From Mangifera indica (Eukaryota > Streptophyta > Magnoliopsida > Sapindales > Anacardiaceae): DNA of 64,000 nt. Below are positions 10,707 to 21,727 of this stretch, piece after piece (the first letter of the stretch is position 1; the number at the start of each line of letters is the position of its first letter). Under the pieces are notes generated by a model, which was not told the origin of the DNA, did not search any database, and saw only the letters and a list, made by a program, of their open reading frames with translations. The stretch is taken from the NCBI RefSeq assembly GCF_011075055.1, contig NC_058152.1:8246001-8310000 (forward strand), written 5' to 3'. The position numbers and the translations under genes are program-made.

Positions 10707-10997
10707 TTTTTTTTTGGCAAGTATATATTAACAAAATGTCGAAGCAAAAACAAACAACCTAAGCTCAACTTAAAGAGAAAACCTTCAAGCTAGCAAAACT
10801 ATACAAACAAGGGCCAAAAACAAGAAAAACATTCCTTTTCTCGTAAGACATCTGATACAAACCCCACCTATATCAAAAGTAGAACCCAATATCCAATTTT
10901 GATTCATTTCCCAAGATCGTTTAAAGTAATGGTAAAAGTAATTGATGGAACTAAGACCCTTTGTTTATAAAGAAACAAGAACCTTAGTTATTAAAAG
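10707..10997. other. AT-rich spacer, no gene recognised
   Basis: There is no open frame or domain here. It starts with a T-run that could be the reverse-strand poly(A) of an eroded LINE. It is the left flank of the large LINE-A insertion; the right flank resumes at 21859. Confidence 0.5.
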
Positions 10998-11055
10998 ATG
11001 TATGTCACACGAAAAGAGCTAGGGAGAGAATAATTTGCACTTCTCTCTAAAAATT

Positions 11056-11077
11056 ATGCTCTCCCTTCTCTCTAAAA
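11056..11077 (+). promoter_or_regulatory. Conserved 22-nt LINE 5' UTR block
   Basis: The pyrimidine-rich sequence ATGCTCTCCCTTCTCTCTAA, followed by AA, is identical at 22209-22230 (LINE-B copy a), 30890-30911 (LINE-A copy b) and on the reverse strand at 60179-60200 (LINE-B copy d). It lies within about 80 bases of the element 5' end in each. A role as an internal promoter or RNA signal is inferred from position and conservation only. Confidence 0.6.
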
Positions 11078-11133
11078 AAACCTCATTCCCCTCTTCCTCT
11101 TCCTTGTAGTTTCCTTTCTTTCATTCTCGGCTA

Positions 11134-11138
11134 GATTG
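11134..11138. repeat. 5-bp target duplication GATTG (left)
   Basis: GATTG immediately precedes the 5' LTR start TGATGTATACG and is repeated at 15125-15129 after the 3' LTR end. Both sit in the LINE-A 5' UTR, whose uninterrupted form is seen at 30961-30990. Confidence 0.92.
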
Positions 11139-12098
11139 TGATGTATACGCAGCTCCAATTGTCATTTTTGGGTTCCAAGGCATCCTTAAGTCTCCACGCA
11201 ACCTTCTAGCAAATCCCAAGCCAAAGGAAGCATTGCACCTTCAATTTTGGCCCAAAACCACTTTTGGATATAGTCTTATTACATCCACCCAAGGTCCAAA
11301 TGAATAGCTTGCTCCAATTGATCCAAAAGTGCAACTTTCAAAGTCCATCAATGGCCCAAACGTCCAAGCATCATTTTGAGAAGCCCAAAGAGCCCAAAAT
11401 TGGGTTTTAGTTACATTGGAACTAAGTTAGAATTTAGTTGTTTTAGTTAGGAAACATCATTCCTAAAATTAAGGAAAAAACAACTAACTTTTGTCTTTAG
11501 TTATTTACTATGTATGGGCTTGGTTTAGAATGAATGGCTTAGCTTAATTCATGCCATTTTAGTTGACTTTTGTGGGAAATATTGCATCATTGCCATCCAT
11601 GCCTCCTATATAAAGGGGTGGATCTTTATTTGTAGAAGTTTTGGTTTTGCTTTTGAATGAAAATTTGAAGAAAGCTTGTTGGCTTTTTTTCTCATTTCCT
11701 TTATCCAATTCATCTTGGAGGAAGAATGGGTGGTGGAAGACCCCAAGGTTGGTGGAAATTTCCTTTATGCCTTGGTTAACTTTTTTGTTACCCTTGAAAT
11801 CCAAAGTGTGAATGTGTGTTGTATGCCCGGTACTGTTCACAGTATGTAATTTTGCCATTTTCAGATTTTGCCATCAAACTTTGAAACAAGTTTTGAATGC
11901 CTTGTTGATTGAGTTGTGATTGCTATAATATACCATTAGAAAGCTCTTTGAATACCCTTTCCAATGATCTATTCTTTGTATGTTTTGGAGGTCATTTGAT
12001 TGGTTAAATTGGAAGATAAAGTGCTGCTGTGCCATATGAACATTAATTTCCAGATTTGAATTTGTGAATTGTTGCATTGCCTTGATGGATATGCACCA
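11139..12098 (+). repeat. 5' LTR-A (subtype 1) of the gag-protease element
   Basis: This 960-bp LTR starts TGATGTATACGCAG and ends GATATGCACCA. A TATA box TATATAAA sits at 11607-11614, which would start transcription in the downstream R region. The 5' part differs from LTR subtype 2 (8818 and 39143) while the last few hundred bases are shared. Confidence 0.93.
11607..11614 (+). promoter_or_regulatory. LTR TATA box
   Basis: TATATAAA occurs in the 5' LTR, with the matching copy at 14632-14639 in the 3' LTR. The spacing to the LTR end (about 485 bp) fits a core promoter upstream of R-U5. Confidence 0.6.
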
Positions 12099-12100
12099 TT

Positions 12101-12113
12101 TGGTATCAGAGCC
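12101..12113 (+). promoter_or_regulatory. Primer-binding site, initiator tRNA-Met
   Basis: TGGTATCAGAGCC, two bases after the LTR end, is the canonical plant site complementary to the 3' end of initiator tRNA-Met, used to prime minus-strand cDNA synthesis. Confidence 0.93.
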
Positions 12114-12322
12114 TAGGTTGTTTGTGTGAATTGTTGAGTGATTTCTATCTCCCGGAGCTACTGTTCACCTCCCGGAATTTACTGTTCACTACAAAATTAC
12201 TGTTCACAGAACCTTATTTTACTTTAAACACAAACCTTCCTTAACCTAAACACTTACCAATACTCACCCCAACCCTTAGACACTTATAACCATTAACCTT
12301 TACCTACTAGCCACTACCACAA

Positions 12323-14332
12323 ATGTCCCATAAAAGAACTTCATCCTCATCCTCCTCACCTCCTCATCCTTGGGAATTTGCCAACATGGCATTAAAAGAA
12401 GAGGTCAAAGGAGAACTTAAGGCCATTAAGGACCAAATGAATCAAATGATGCAAATGATGAGAGACTTGACCCTCACTCAAAGTCAGGCACCCTTATCAC
12501 AGCCCCAAACTTCAACACAAAGCCAAATACCCCCTCCTCCACCTCACCCAACCCAACTACATCAACCAATAAGACATATTAGACCTTCCCCTCCTCCTCC
12601 TAGACATCATAGGGAGGAATTGATGCTTCATGATTATTCAAGTGAGGAAGAACAAGAGAGGCCACCTAGGAGAGAAAAGGATGATGATAGGGGTTTAAGG
12701 ATTGAAATTCCAGAATTCGAAGGGAGCATGAGTCCGGATGATTTTGTTGATTGGTTACATGCTATTGAGAGAGTTTTTGAATATAAAGGCTATTCGGATG
12801 AGAAGAAATGTAAACTTGCCATCTTGAAATTCAAGGATTATGCATCCTTGTGGTGGGAAAATCTTAAGAAGCAAAGGGAAAGGGATGGTAAAGAGAGAGT
12901 GAGATCTTGGGAGAAACTAAAGAAGCTTATGAAGAGAAGATTCCTTCCGGACAACCATAAACAAGATCTTTACCTCAAGCTACACACCCTTAGGCAAGGA
13001 AGTGATGGAGTAGAGCATTACATAAGGGAGTTTGAGAAGCTATTAATGAGGAGTGAGCTGCCGGAAGTGAAAGAGCAAACCATTGCAAGATTCATTGGTG
13101 GCTTAAACCAAGACATTGCTCATATGGTAGAATTGCAACCATATTGCACTTTTGAAGATGTGTGTAAGTTGGCTATTAAAGTGGAGAAGCAAAAGAAGGC
13201 CATGAAGCCCATGGTTTCCAAGTCATTCTCCAAAAAAGGGATATTATCTAACAAAAGCATATCTTTTACCAAGGGAACTACCTTCCATAAAGGTTCCCCA
13301 TCCTACACAAATGTTGTTGATTCTTCTTCTAAGGAGAAAGGCAGGGAACAAATGGTGGAACCAACTAAGGACAAGCCTAATATGGTGAAGACCAACCTCT
13401 CTAACAAAAAGTGCTTTAAATGCCAAGGCTATGGACACTTCCAAGCTGAATGCCCTAATAGGAGAGTTTTATCCTTGATGGAGATACAAGCAATTGAGGA
13501 GTCTCTTCAAGAAGAAGAAGAAAGTGAAGTTTCCAGCCATAAAAGTGATGAAGCCAACAAGGAAGAAGAAGAAATTCTACAAGGAGCTGATGAAGGAGAG
13601 TTGCTAGTTATTAGGAGAGCTTTGCATGCCAAGCCTCTTCCTCAAGAAGAGCAAAGACTCCACATTTTCCAATCAAGGTGCACCATTGGAGATAAAGTGT
13701 GTTCTTTAATTATAGATAGTGGAAGTTGTGCAAATGTAGCTTCATCTACCTTAGTGGAAAAACTTGGATTACCTACCATACCTCATCCTCAACCATACAA
13801 GATCCAATGGTTGAGTAATGGGACCAGCCTCCAAGTAGGCAAACAAGTGCTTATTTCCTTCTCCATTGGTAAGCATTATAGTGATGAGATTTTGTGTGAT
13901 GTGATTCCTATGGATGTTTGTCACTTGTTGTTGGGAAGACCATGGCAATTTGATAGGGAAGTGAAGCATGATGGCAAGAAGAACACTTACTCCTTTAAAT
14001 TCAATGGCAAGACTATCACTTTAACTCCTCTTAGTCCACAACAAGTTCATAAGGCTACTAAGGGAAAAGAAGTCAAGAAAGAGAGCTTGTTTATGAATGG
14101 TCAGCAAGTGGAGGGTAGCCATCTTAAGGATTTGAGTGCAAATCCTTCTCAACCCGGGGAGGATGATGTATACGTAGCTCCAATTGTCATTTTTGGGGTC
14201 CAAGCCATCCTTAAGTCTCCATGCAACCTTCTAGCAAATCCCAAGCCAAAGGAAGCATTGCACCTTCAATTTTGGCCCAAAACCACTTTTGGATATAGTC
14301 TTATTACATCCACCCAAGGTCCAAATGAATAG
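12323..14332 (+). CDS. Gag-protease polyprotein (669 aa, intact)
   Basis: This is the longest uninterrupted element ORF in the window. It has an N-terminal Ser/Pro/Gln-rich region with a Met/Gln-rich helix (about residues 22-50), then the retrotransposon gag core (about 130-290: SPDDFVDWLHAIERVF, LWWENLKKQRERDG, LRQGSDGVEHYIREFEKLL). A CX2CX4HX4C knuckle follows (CFKCQGYGHFQAEC, about 365-378), then an acidic linker and an aspartic protease ([14 protein letters not shown], about 462-475). The C-terminal ~55 residues are encoded inside the 3' LTR. Gag would form virus-like particles and the protease would mature them. RT and integrase would have to come from another element. The start at 12323 is the first Met after the leader. 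Confidence 0.9.
   Translation: MSHKRTSSSSSSPPHPWEFANMALKEEVKGELKAIKDQMNQMMQMMRDLTLTQSQAPLSQPQTSTQSQIPPPPPHPTQLHQPIRHIRPSPPPPRHHREELMLHDYSSEEEQERPPRREKDDDRGLRIEIPEFEGSMSPDDFVDWLHAIERVFEYKGYSDEKKCKLAILKFKDYASLWWENLKKQRERDGKERVRSWEKLKKLMKRRFLPDNHKQDLYLKLHTLRQGSDGVEHYIREFEKLLMRSELPEVKEQTIARFIGGLNQDIAHMVELQPYCTFEDVCKLAIKVEKQKKAMKPMVSKSFSKKGILSNKSISFTKGTTFHKGSPSYTNVVDSSSKEKGREQMVEPTKDKPNMVKTNLSNKKCFKCQGYGHFQAECPNRRVLSLMEIQAIEESLQEEEESEVSSHKSDEANKEEEEILQGADEGELLVIRRALHAKPLPQEEQRLHIFQSRCTIGDKVCSLIIDSGSCANVASSTLVEKLGLPTIPHPQPYKIQWLSNGTSLQVGKQVLISFSIGKHYSDEILCDVIPMDVCHLLLGRPWQFDREVKHDGKKNTYSFKFNGKTITLTPLSPQQVHKATKGKEVKKESLFMNGQQVEGSHLKDLSANPSQPGEDDVYVAPIVIFGVQAILKSPCNLLANPKPKEALHLQFWPKTTFGYSLITSTQGPNE
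14156..14163 (+). promoter_or_regulatory. Polypurine tract
   Basis: GGGGAGGA lies directly before the 3' LTR start TGATG. It is the plus-strand primer site of LTR retrotransposons. It is short but correctly placed. Confidence 0.7.
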
Positions 14333-15124
14333 CTTGCTCCAATTGATCTAAAAGTACAACTTTTAAAGTCCATCAATGGCCCAAACGTCCAAGCATCATT
14401 TTGAGAAGCCCAAAGAGCCCAAAATTGGGTTTTAGTTACATTGGAACTAAGTTAGAATTTAGTTGTTTTAGTTAGGAAACATCATTCCTAAAATTAAGGA
14501 AAAAGCAACTAACTTTTGTCTTTAGTTATTTACTATGTATGGGCTTGGTTTAGAATGAATGGCTTAGCTTAATTCATGCCATTTTAGTTGACTTTTGTGG
14601 GAAATATTGTATCATTGCCATCCATGCCTCCTATATAAAGGGGTGGATCTTTATTTGTAGAAGTTTTGGTTTTGCTTTTGAATGAAAATTTGAAGAAAGC
14701 TTGTTGGCTTTTTTTCTCATTTCCTTTATCCAATTCATCTTGGAGGAAGAATTGGTGGTGGAAGACCCCAAGGTTGGTGGAAATTTCCTTTATGCCTTGG
14801 TTAACTTTCTTGTTACCCTTGAAATCCAAAGTGTGAATGTGTGTTGTATGCCCGGATACTGTTCACAGTATGTAATTTTGCCATTTTCAGATTTTTCCAT
14901 CAAACTTTGAAACAAGTTTTGAATGTCTTGTTGATTGAGTTGTGATTGCTATAATATACCATTAGAAAGCTCTTTGAATACCCTTTCCAATGATCTATCC
15001 TTTGTATGTTTTGGAGGTCATTTGATTGGTTAAATTGGAAGATAAAGTGCTGCTGTGCCATATGAACATTAATTTCCAGATTTGAGTTTATGAATTGTTG
15101 CATTGCCTTGATGGATATGCACCA
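14164..15124 (+). repeat. 3' LTR-A (subtype 1) of the gag-protease element
   Basis: This 961-bp copy of the 5' LTR starts TGATGTATACGTAG and ends GATATGCACCA, followed by GATTG at 15125-15129. Differences from the 5' LTR are mostly C/T or G/A transitions, as expected from decay of methylated cytosines. Confidence 0.93.
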
Positions 15125-15641
15125 GATTGGTAACCTTCAGTTACCATCCTTCGGTCTAGTGACCCTTGGTCACCGACTCCTCCACCTTGTTCCGATCGTT
15201 GCTTTAAGCATTTTCTTTATCAATGGCATTTGTGTTAGAGTCTCAATCTGCTTTTATTGAAGGTGCTGTTTCTAGTGTTTTACTCATGTAAGGCATTCCC
15301 GGTTTCAAACTCTTTCCAGTTCCGATTATCTTGTTTTCAGTTTCCGATTCTTTCCTTCACTTCTCCGTGGTGTCTTATTTGTTGTGGTGTTGTTGAAGTT
15401 TCCACTCACTTGAAATTCAAATTTGGTGATGTTTCTAGTGTTTGGCGCTCATCCCTCTTTGGTGCTTGCTGCATTCTTCTTTTCCGTGGCAGAATCACCT
15501 TTCCTTTTTTTCGTAATTCTTCGTCTACTGTGCCTTGGTGTGCACTGCTTTTGCAGGCTGATAGCATAGTTTTAGTAAGTCAAAATTCATCTTTTGTTTC
15601 TTTCCTCTCTCTTTCCTTAAACATCCTTATACCGTTTTAGT

Positions 15642-17968
15642 ATGTCTTCTTCTGACGTGGAAAAGGCTACTGAAGCTAATCCTCTTGTTGCTGGTTCTTC
15701 AGTTTCCGCTGGAGAAGGGGTAAAGAAGTCTCCTTGGACCTCCCTTTTCTCCCCAAAGAAATCATATACTAAGCTGGAATATTTTAAACCTAATGGTAGA
15801 GATGCTAAGGAGCGTGTGTGTGTTGCTCCTCCTCAAGAAATTGTGGAAGAGGGTGCAATAAAATGGAGAACATGTGCGATAGGCTTTTTTCTTGGCAAAA
15901 GACTGCCATTCTTGGCTGTTAAGAGAACTCTAGAGAAAATATGGGCTACTTATTGATGTGGATTTTGTTCAAGTTCAACTAATAGGTGAGTTATATTAGG
16001 ATGATCAAGCAAGTTCAATCCCAAGTACAACTTTAAACTACCAAACTCAATAGAAAAAGTATAAGTTCCAGCCAAATAGAATTCAAGAGAGATTTTGGCC
16101 AAGGAAGAAAATGATAATAGATGAGATTAAGAACAAACAAACAACAATCTAACCAATAAACCAAGGCCTAAAGGGAAACCCACCAGCCTTGAATCACCAC
16201 CAACCCTTTGGTCAAGAGTTGGATAAATAGAAATTGCAACAATTGCAAGAAAGACTTTCTTTAATATTCAAGCTAAGTGAAAAAACGTACATCAGCCAAG
16301 GATAGTTTAAATAGGTTTCAAACTACAATTAAATGAAACCTAAATGAAGCTACATTACATTCCAAGCTCATTTCAAAGACATTTGGCTCTAATCTTCATG
16401 TTAATCCCAAAGAAGAATGTAAGGCAAGGGAAGGACAAATTGTCATGATTGTCTTGCCAAAAGAAGTAATTCCTAGAGCCATGTGATATGTCAACTCTTG
16501 CCTCTTTCTTTGAGCTTCTTTGACTTGCTTGGCTTCACCCAAGGCAACTAACAAACTTAATTAAACATAATCTAGCACAAACAATAAGTAAAGTGCATAA
16601 TTAGACAATAAAATATCTAGAGCTAATTAAGCACTCCATTGGGTTTGTTAGACTTTTAATGGATCCAAGTGATAAATGAGTGACCAAAGGAGGGCTTGGG
16701 ACCCCAAAATGAAGGAAGGGACGAAATGGGCTTGAACATAGGTTGGTTTTGTGCTTGCCTCTCCTCAAGACAAGGTTTTGGGCTCCACACTTCATGTAGG
16801 GCCGAATTTAACAAGTGATGAGGTTGGACTTGGTATTCTTCTATTGGTCTTGATTGGATTGCACTTGATGGAGTCTTAAATGGACTATGGACTGAGCATG
16901 GACCTTCTATTGGATTCGGGTTTGGATCACTTATGGCCTTACTGAGGTTATGACTTCTAGCCAAGGAGTGTTCATTCTTAGATTCCAAGATATGGATGGA
17001 GTTTCTAGGGCGATGGAAGAGGGACAATTAACCATTAGAGGACAGCCTTTTCTTGTTAGGAAATGGACTACAAACCTCCCCATGCTGATTAATGATGTAA
17101 AGAAGGTGGCTATTTGGGTTAGATTGTATGGCATTCCTCTTGAGTTTTGGACTCCAAAAGGTCTTAGCTACATAGCTAGTGCTATTGGAACCCCCCTATT
17201 TAGGCGGATTCTATCATTGAAGGAGGGACAAGGCTGGACTTTGCAAGGATAGGCATTGAGATCAAAGTGGATGCGGAATGCCCAGATTCCATTAGTTTAA
17301 CTCTTCTGAATGGTGAAAGCATGGTGATAAATGTATAATATAGTTGGAAACCTCTAAATTGCAATGGTTGCCAATGCTTTGGACATTCCACTGCCAACTG
17401 TGCTTTTGCTTCTAAGCTTGAAGGCAGCTCTACATCTCGGAAAGTTCTGAAGGGTGGGGCTAGTACGGTAGTGTCTAAGAAACAGTATGGGAAAGATAAC
17501 ATGATGGAAGTGGCAAAAGGATATGATAAGAAGGCCAAAGGCAAAAGTGTGGAGATACAAAATCCGAGGGTAAACACTCATAAGAGTAATAGATTCTCGG
17601 TGCTAGCCCCTATTGAGTCCCATGAGCAAGACAAAAGGAGCATAGTGATGCATGAGGAGGGGAACTCGAAGAAATCTATTGAAGATGTAAATTCGGAAGG
17701 AAAGGAAAAGGAGAATGCAACCAGCACATCTAAGAATTGTCACGTCATGGCAGTAAATGGAATTGTTTCAGAGTGTGATGGAACCTCCACAAGTGGTGTG
17801 GAGGACACGGAAAATGAGGACTCTCCAACAATTGTCCCATTTGGTGGTAAGCTAAAGGTGGATGAGATGGATCTTAGGAAGAAGGATGTGGACATGAAGA
17901 GTATGAACTTGGGGAAGAAATTGGCTAAGCTTAAGAAAGCAAATCCCCCTCCCCCATTATCCAAATGA
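15642..17968 (+). pseudogene. LINE-A copy a ORF1 (DUF4283-like plus zinc knuckle), split by a solo LTR
   Basis: ORF1 starts at 15642 (MSSSDVEKATEANPLVAGSS) and is cut after KIWAT by the LTR at 15954-16929. It resumes with VMTSSQGVFILRFQDMDGVS, a DUF4283-like domain (GQPFLVRKW, KKVAIWVRLYGIPLEFW), and a CX2CX4HX4C knuckle (CNGCQCFGHSTANC, about 17361-17402). A Lys/Glu-rich tail ends at TGA 17966-17968. A frameshift near 17205 and a TAA at about 17336 break it. The protein would bind LINE RNA in the ribonucleoprotein. Its stop overlaps the ORF2 start. Confidence 0.85.
15954..16929 (-). repeat. Solo LTR-B in LINE-A ORF1
   Basis: This 976-bp insertion is bounded by CTTAT at 15949-15953 and 16930-16934. 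On the forward strand it starts TGATGTGG and ends TTTGGATCA. The LTR-B copy at 52884-54027, which is followed by a primer-binding site, shows that the true orientation here is reverse. No internal sequence is present, so it is a solo LTR. The ORF1 reading resumes directly after it. Confidence 0.92.
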
Positions 17969-20900
17969 CCAAGGTTGCAAGCTGGAATATTAGGGGCCTT
18001 AATGCTCCTATCAAGCAAAGGGAGGTAAGACACTTCATTAAGAATAATAACATTGATTTAATGGCTGTGTTGGAAACAAAAGTAGGGAATGATAATTTAA
18101 TTAGAGTGAATGGTAATATTTGGAAGGAGTGGGAGTATGACAATAATAATGATATACACCCCAATGGGAGAATTTGGGTAGGGTGGAATAAGGACACCAT
18201 CAGATTAGACATTATAGAGAAGAACCCTCAATTTATTCATGGGGAGGCTTGGTTAGTAAAGGAGAACACTCATATAGCTATAACTATAGTATATGCGTTT
18301 AACCAACCGTTGGAAAGGAGAAGCCTTTGGAGGGAAATAGCTAGGTACTCAAATCAGATGCGGAGGAAACCGTGGCTAATTATGGGCAATTTCAATGCAA
18401 TTAGAGGTCCGAATGAGAAACTTGGAGGGGTGTCATGGGGAGATACATATTGCGATGACTTAAATAAGTGTTGTGGAGAGGCTAATCTAGATGATCTTCG
18501 GTATATGGGAAATCAACTCACTTGGAGTAATTGTAGTGAAGGACATAGGAGGATAGCATGCAAGTTGGATAGAGCTCTTGTGAACGAACATTGGAAAGAT
18601 GTTTTTGCGGAATCATTAGCCATCTTTCTCAATCCTTCTATCTCTGATCATTCCCCATGTATTGTGACTTGTGGGGGCTATGAAGAGAAAAGAAAGGTCC
18701 CTTTTAAATTCTACAACATGTGGGCAAATCATAAAAGCTTCCTTAGTATTGTGAGGGAGGTTTGGAAAGGGGACATTAAAGGCAGCCCTATGTATAATCT
18801 CATCAACAAACTTAAGAGATTAAAGGGTGAGTTAAGGAGGCTAAATAGGGATGGATTTTGGAGAATTTCAGAGAAGGTGGTAGAAGCAAAAGAAAGGTTG
18901 GAGGATGTTTAGAATAGGCTCCAAAGCAACCCCGTTAATGAAGACTTAGCAAAGGAAGAAAAGACTTGGTTGGAGACTTACTCAAGACTTAGTGGAGCTG
19001 AAGAATCTTTGGCTTGACAAAAAGCAAAGGTTCATTGGCTTCAAGAAGGTGATCAAAATACTAAATATTTCTTCAAATGTATCAAAGCTCGAAGGAGTAG
19101 GAATTCCATCAATGGTGTGTGCCTAGATGATGGGACGTTTGTGAGTGATATGGGAGATGTTAAGAAGGAATTTTTAAGCTATTTCAAGAAGGTCCTCAAC
19201 TCCATGGATTCATGCAATTCTTATATTGAGGAAATTCAAAGGCTATTAACTTTCCGAATGGAGAATCAAGAAAAAGAGAACATGATCAAGGATGTGGAGG
19301 AGGATGAAATCAAAACTGTTATCTTTGCCATGGACAACAATAAAGCTCCGGGGTCGGATGGATATGGTGCTTTCTTCTTTAAAGTAGCTTGGGAGATTAT
19401 TAGGAGTGATGTGGTTAAAGCTATTAAGCATTTCTTCTCCTCGGGTCATCTCCTTAAAGAGGTAAATTGTACTATCCTTGCTCTTGTCCCTAAGGTTGCT
19501 AACTCTTCAAGGTGTAAGGATTATAGGCCAATAGCTTGCTGTAATACTAACTACAAATGCATCTCAAAGATCCTTGCAAATCGCCTTAAAGTCATCCTCC
19601 CAAATTTCATTGATAAAGCCCAAGGAGCCTTTATGGGTAGATGGAATATTAGAGAGAACATTATGTTGTGTCAAGACCTTATGCACAACTACCATAAAGT
19701 GAGCAAAGATAAGAAGTGTGCAATGAAGATTGATCTCTTCAAGGCATATGACACGGTTCATTGGGACTTCATTCTTGCAATTCTTGAAGCAATTGGTATT
19801 CATGATAAATTCATAGGTTGGACTAAAAGTTGCATCACAACTCCTTCTTTCTCTTTGGGAATAAATGGAGAATTAGTGGGTTTTTTCAAGAGCTCTCATG
19901 GTCTTAGACAAGGGGACCTTTTATCCCCTTACCTATTTGTCATGGCAATGGAGATCCTTTCCCGCATGCTTGGAGAGCTCAAGAACAATCCTTCTTTTGG
20001 CCATCATTGGAAATATAAGAAGAACAATATAACTCACTTATGCTTTGCCGATGACCTTTTATTGTTTTGTAGGGTAGATTATGATTCTATTGCTCTCATG
20101 AAAAGATCATTATCCCTTTTTCATAAATGGTCAGGGCTCTAAATGAATTGTTCAAAAAGTAACATTTTCCTTTCTGGGATTCCTCAAGAGGAAAAGACCA
20201 AGCTCTTGGTTTCTATCAATTTAAGGGTGGGAGAATTGCCTTTCAAGTATTTAGGGGTACCAATAACTTCTTCAAAACTCAAAAGTAGTGATTGCAAGCT
20301 GCTCATTCATAAGATTGTGGGGCGTATTACCTCTTGGTGTAGCAAATTCTTATCTTATGGGGGTAGTCTCTTACTTATTAAGGTTGTCCTCTTTAGCATT
20401 CAAGTGTATTGGTCATCTATCTTTATTCTCCCTTCAAGTATCCATAAGGAGATAGATGGAATATTAAGGAATTTCCTTTGGAATGGTGCTTCCATGGTTA
20501 GTAAAAAGGCCAAAGTTGCTTGGGATGACGTATGTGTTCCTAAAGTGGAGGGTGGCTTAGGTATTATGAGATGCAAATCTTGGAATAAAGCTACCATCAT
20601 AAAAAATATGTGGAAGATTCTCCTTGACAAGAGGAATTCACTTTGGGTGGAATGGGTTAAGACCAACAAGCTAAGAGGTAAATGTTTTTGGGAAATCAAA
20701 CCTAATAGTGAGAGTTCTTGGGTTTGGAGGAAGATATTAGGCCTAAGGGAAATAATGAAGACCAAGTTTAAGAAGATCATTGGCAATGGGGAAAACACCT
20801 TTCTTTGGCTTGACAATTGTCACCCCCATGGACCGTTATTAGATAAGTATGGTTCTCGGGTTATTTATGATTCAGGTATCCCTAAGAATGCTAAAGTAAA

Positions 20901-21612
20901 GGAAGTTATTGATGAGTATGGGTGGAAATGGCCAGCGGCAAATTCATGTCACCTTATGGAGATAAAGGAAGCTCTTCCTTGCTACCCAATGGGTGGTAAG
21001 GACTCCTTATTATGGTCCCCTAAATCTAATGGCACCTTTTCTATCAAATGGGCTTGGGAGGTAATTCGAAGTAGGAGAGAAAAGGTTACTTGGCACAACC
21101 TTGTGTGGTTCAAAAGGCACTTTCTAAGACAATCCTTCATTGTGTGGTTGGGTATTAGAGGCAAGCTTATGACAAGGGATAAATTAGTTAGAATTGGCTT
21201 TATCTCCCACAATTTATGCCTTTTATGTAATGAGGAACCGGAATGCATGGATCATCTCTTTTTTAGGTGTGCTTTTAGCCTCCAAATCTGGAATGGAATG
21301 CTTATTCTTTGCCATCAACAACTCAATTCCATACCGTGGGCCTCTTTGATTGCGGAATTGGCTAATAAATGGAAATAGAATAATTTCAAGAATATTTTGA
21401 GTAAGTTATGCTTTGGTACAACCATCTACCACATTTGGAAGGTTAGGAATGACATTTGCTTTGAAAGAGGTGGTTTACCAAAGGAGAGAGTTACAATGCT
21501 TATCAAAGATTGTGTTAGAGTAAGGGTAACTTGCTTGAAGAAAGTTAACAAGTCTAGTGAAAATGTGTCTATTGCAAACAATTGGGGTATACCTCATGCA
21601 ATATTTGAGTAA
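17965..21612 (+). pseudogene. LINE-A copy a ORF2 (endonuclease, RT, zf-RVT)
   Basis: ORF2 begins at ATG 17965, overlapping the ORF1 stop (ATGA). Domains in order are: an APE-like endonuclease (ASWNIRGLN, LETKVG, MGNFNAIRG at 18382-18399, SDHSPC at about 18641), RT (AMDNNKAPGSDGYG, ALVPKVANSSRCKDYRPIACC, GLRQGDLLSPYLFVMAMEIL, CFADDLLLFCR) and zf-RVT (LCNEEPECMDHLFFRC). In-frame stops lie at 18910, 19015, 20140 and 21376. The normally catalytic GDFN is GNFN here. About 1215 codons is typical for plant LINE ORF2. Confidence 0.9.
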
Positions 21613-21727
21613 GCTTATGTTGGTTTTGGTCTTGTGATTGTTTTCCATGTAATGTGTTTGTTTGTGTGTTGTTGCCTTGGTGTGTTATGTACCAATGGTT
21701 GGATATTTGTGTTCTTGGTTCGGCATA

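Larger units (their letters stand above)
11139..15124 (+). mobile_element. Non-autonomous gag-protease LTR element (TR-GAG-like)
   Basis: This is a complete two-LTR element: 5' LTR 11139-12098, primer-binding site 12101-12113, one ORF encoding only Gag and protease (12323-14332), a purine tract 14156-14163, 3' LTR 14164-15124, and flanking GATTG duplications. There is no RT, RNase H or integrase. After the protease the coding sequence jumps from MNGQQVE to a short polyprotein tail and the LTR. The LTRs differ at roughly 16 positions plus one indel by eye, so insertion is fairly recent. It resembles the described plant TR-GAG class, but it also keeps the protease. Confidence 0.92.

Noticed and set aside
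15257..15640. 127-codon forward ORF before LINE-A ORF1
   Set aside because: It lies in the LINE-A 5' UTR, is rich in Phe/Ser/Leu from pyrimidine tracts, and is not open in LINE-A copy b.
20982..21248. Reverse ORF MHSGSSLHKRHK and its repeats elsewhere
   Set aside because: It recurs only because it is antisense to the conserved zf-RVT region of LINE-A.
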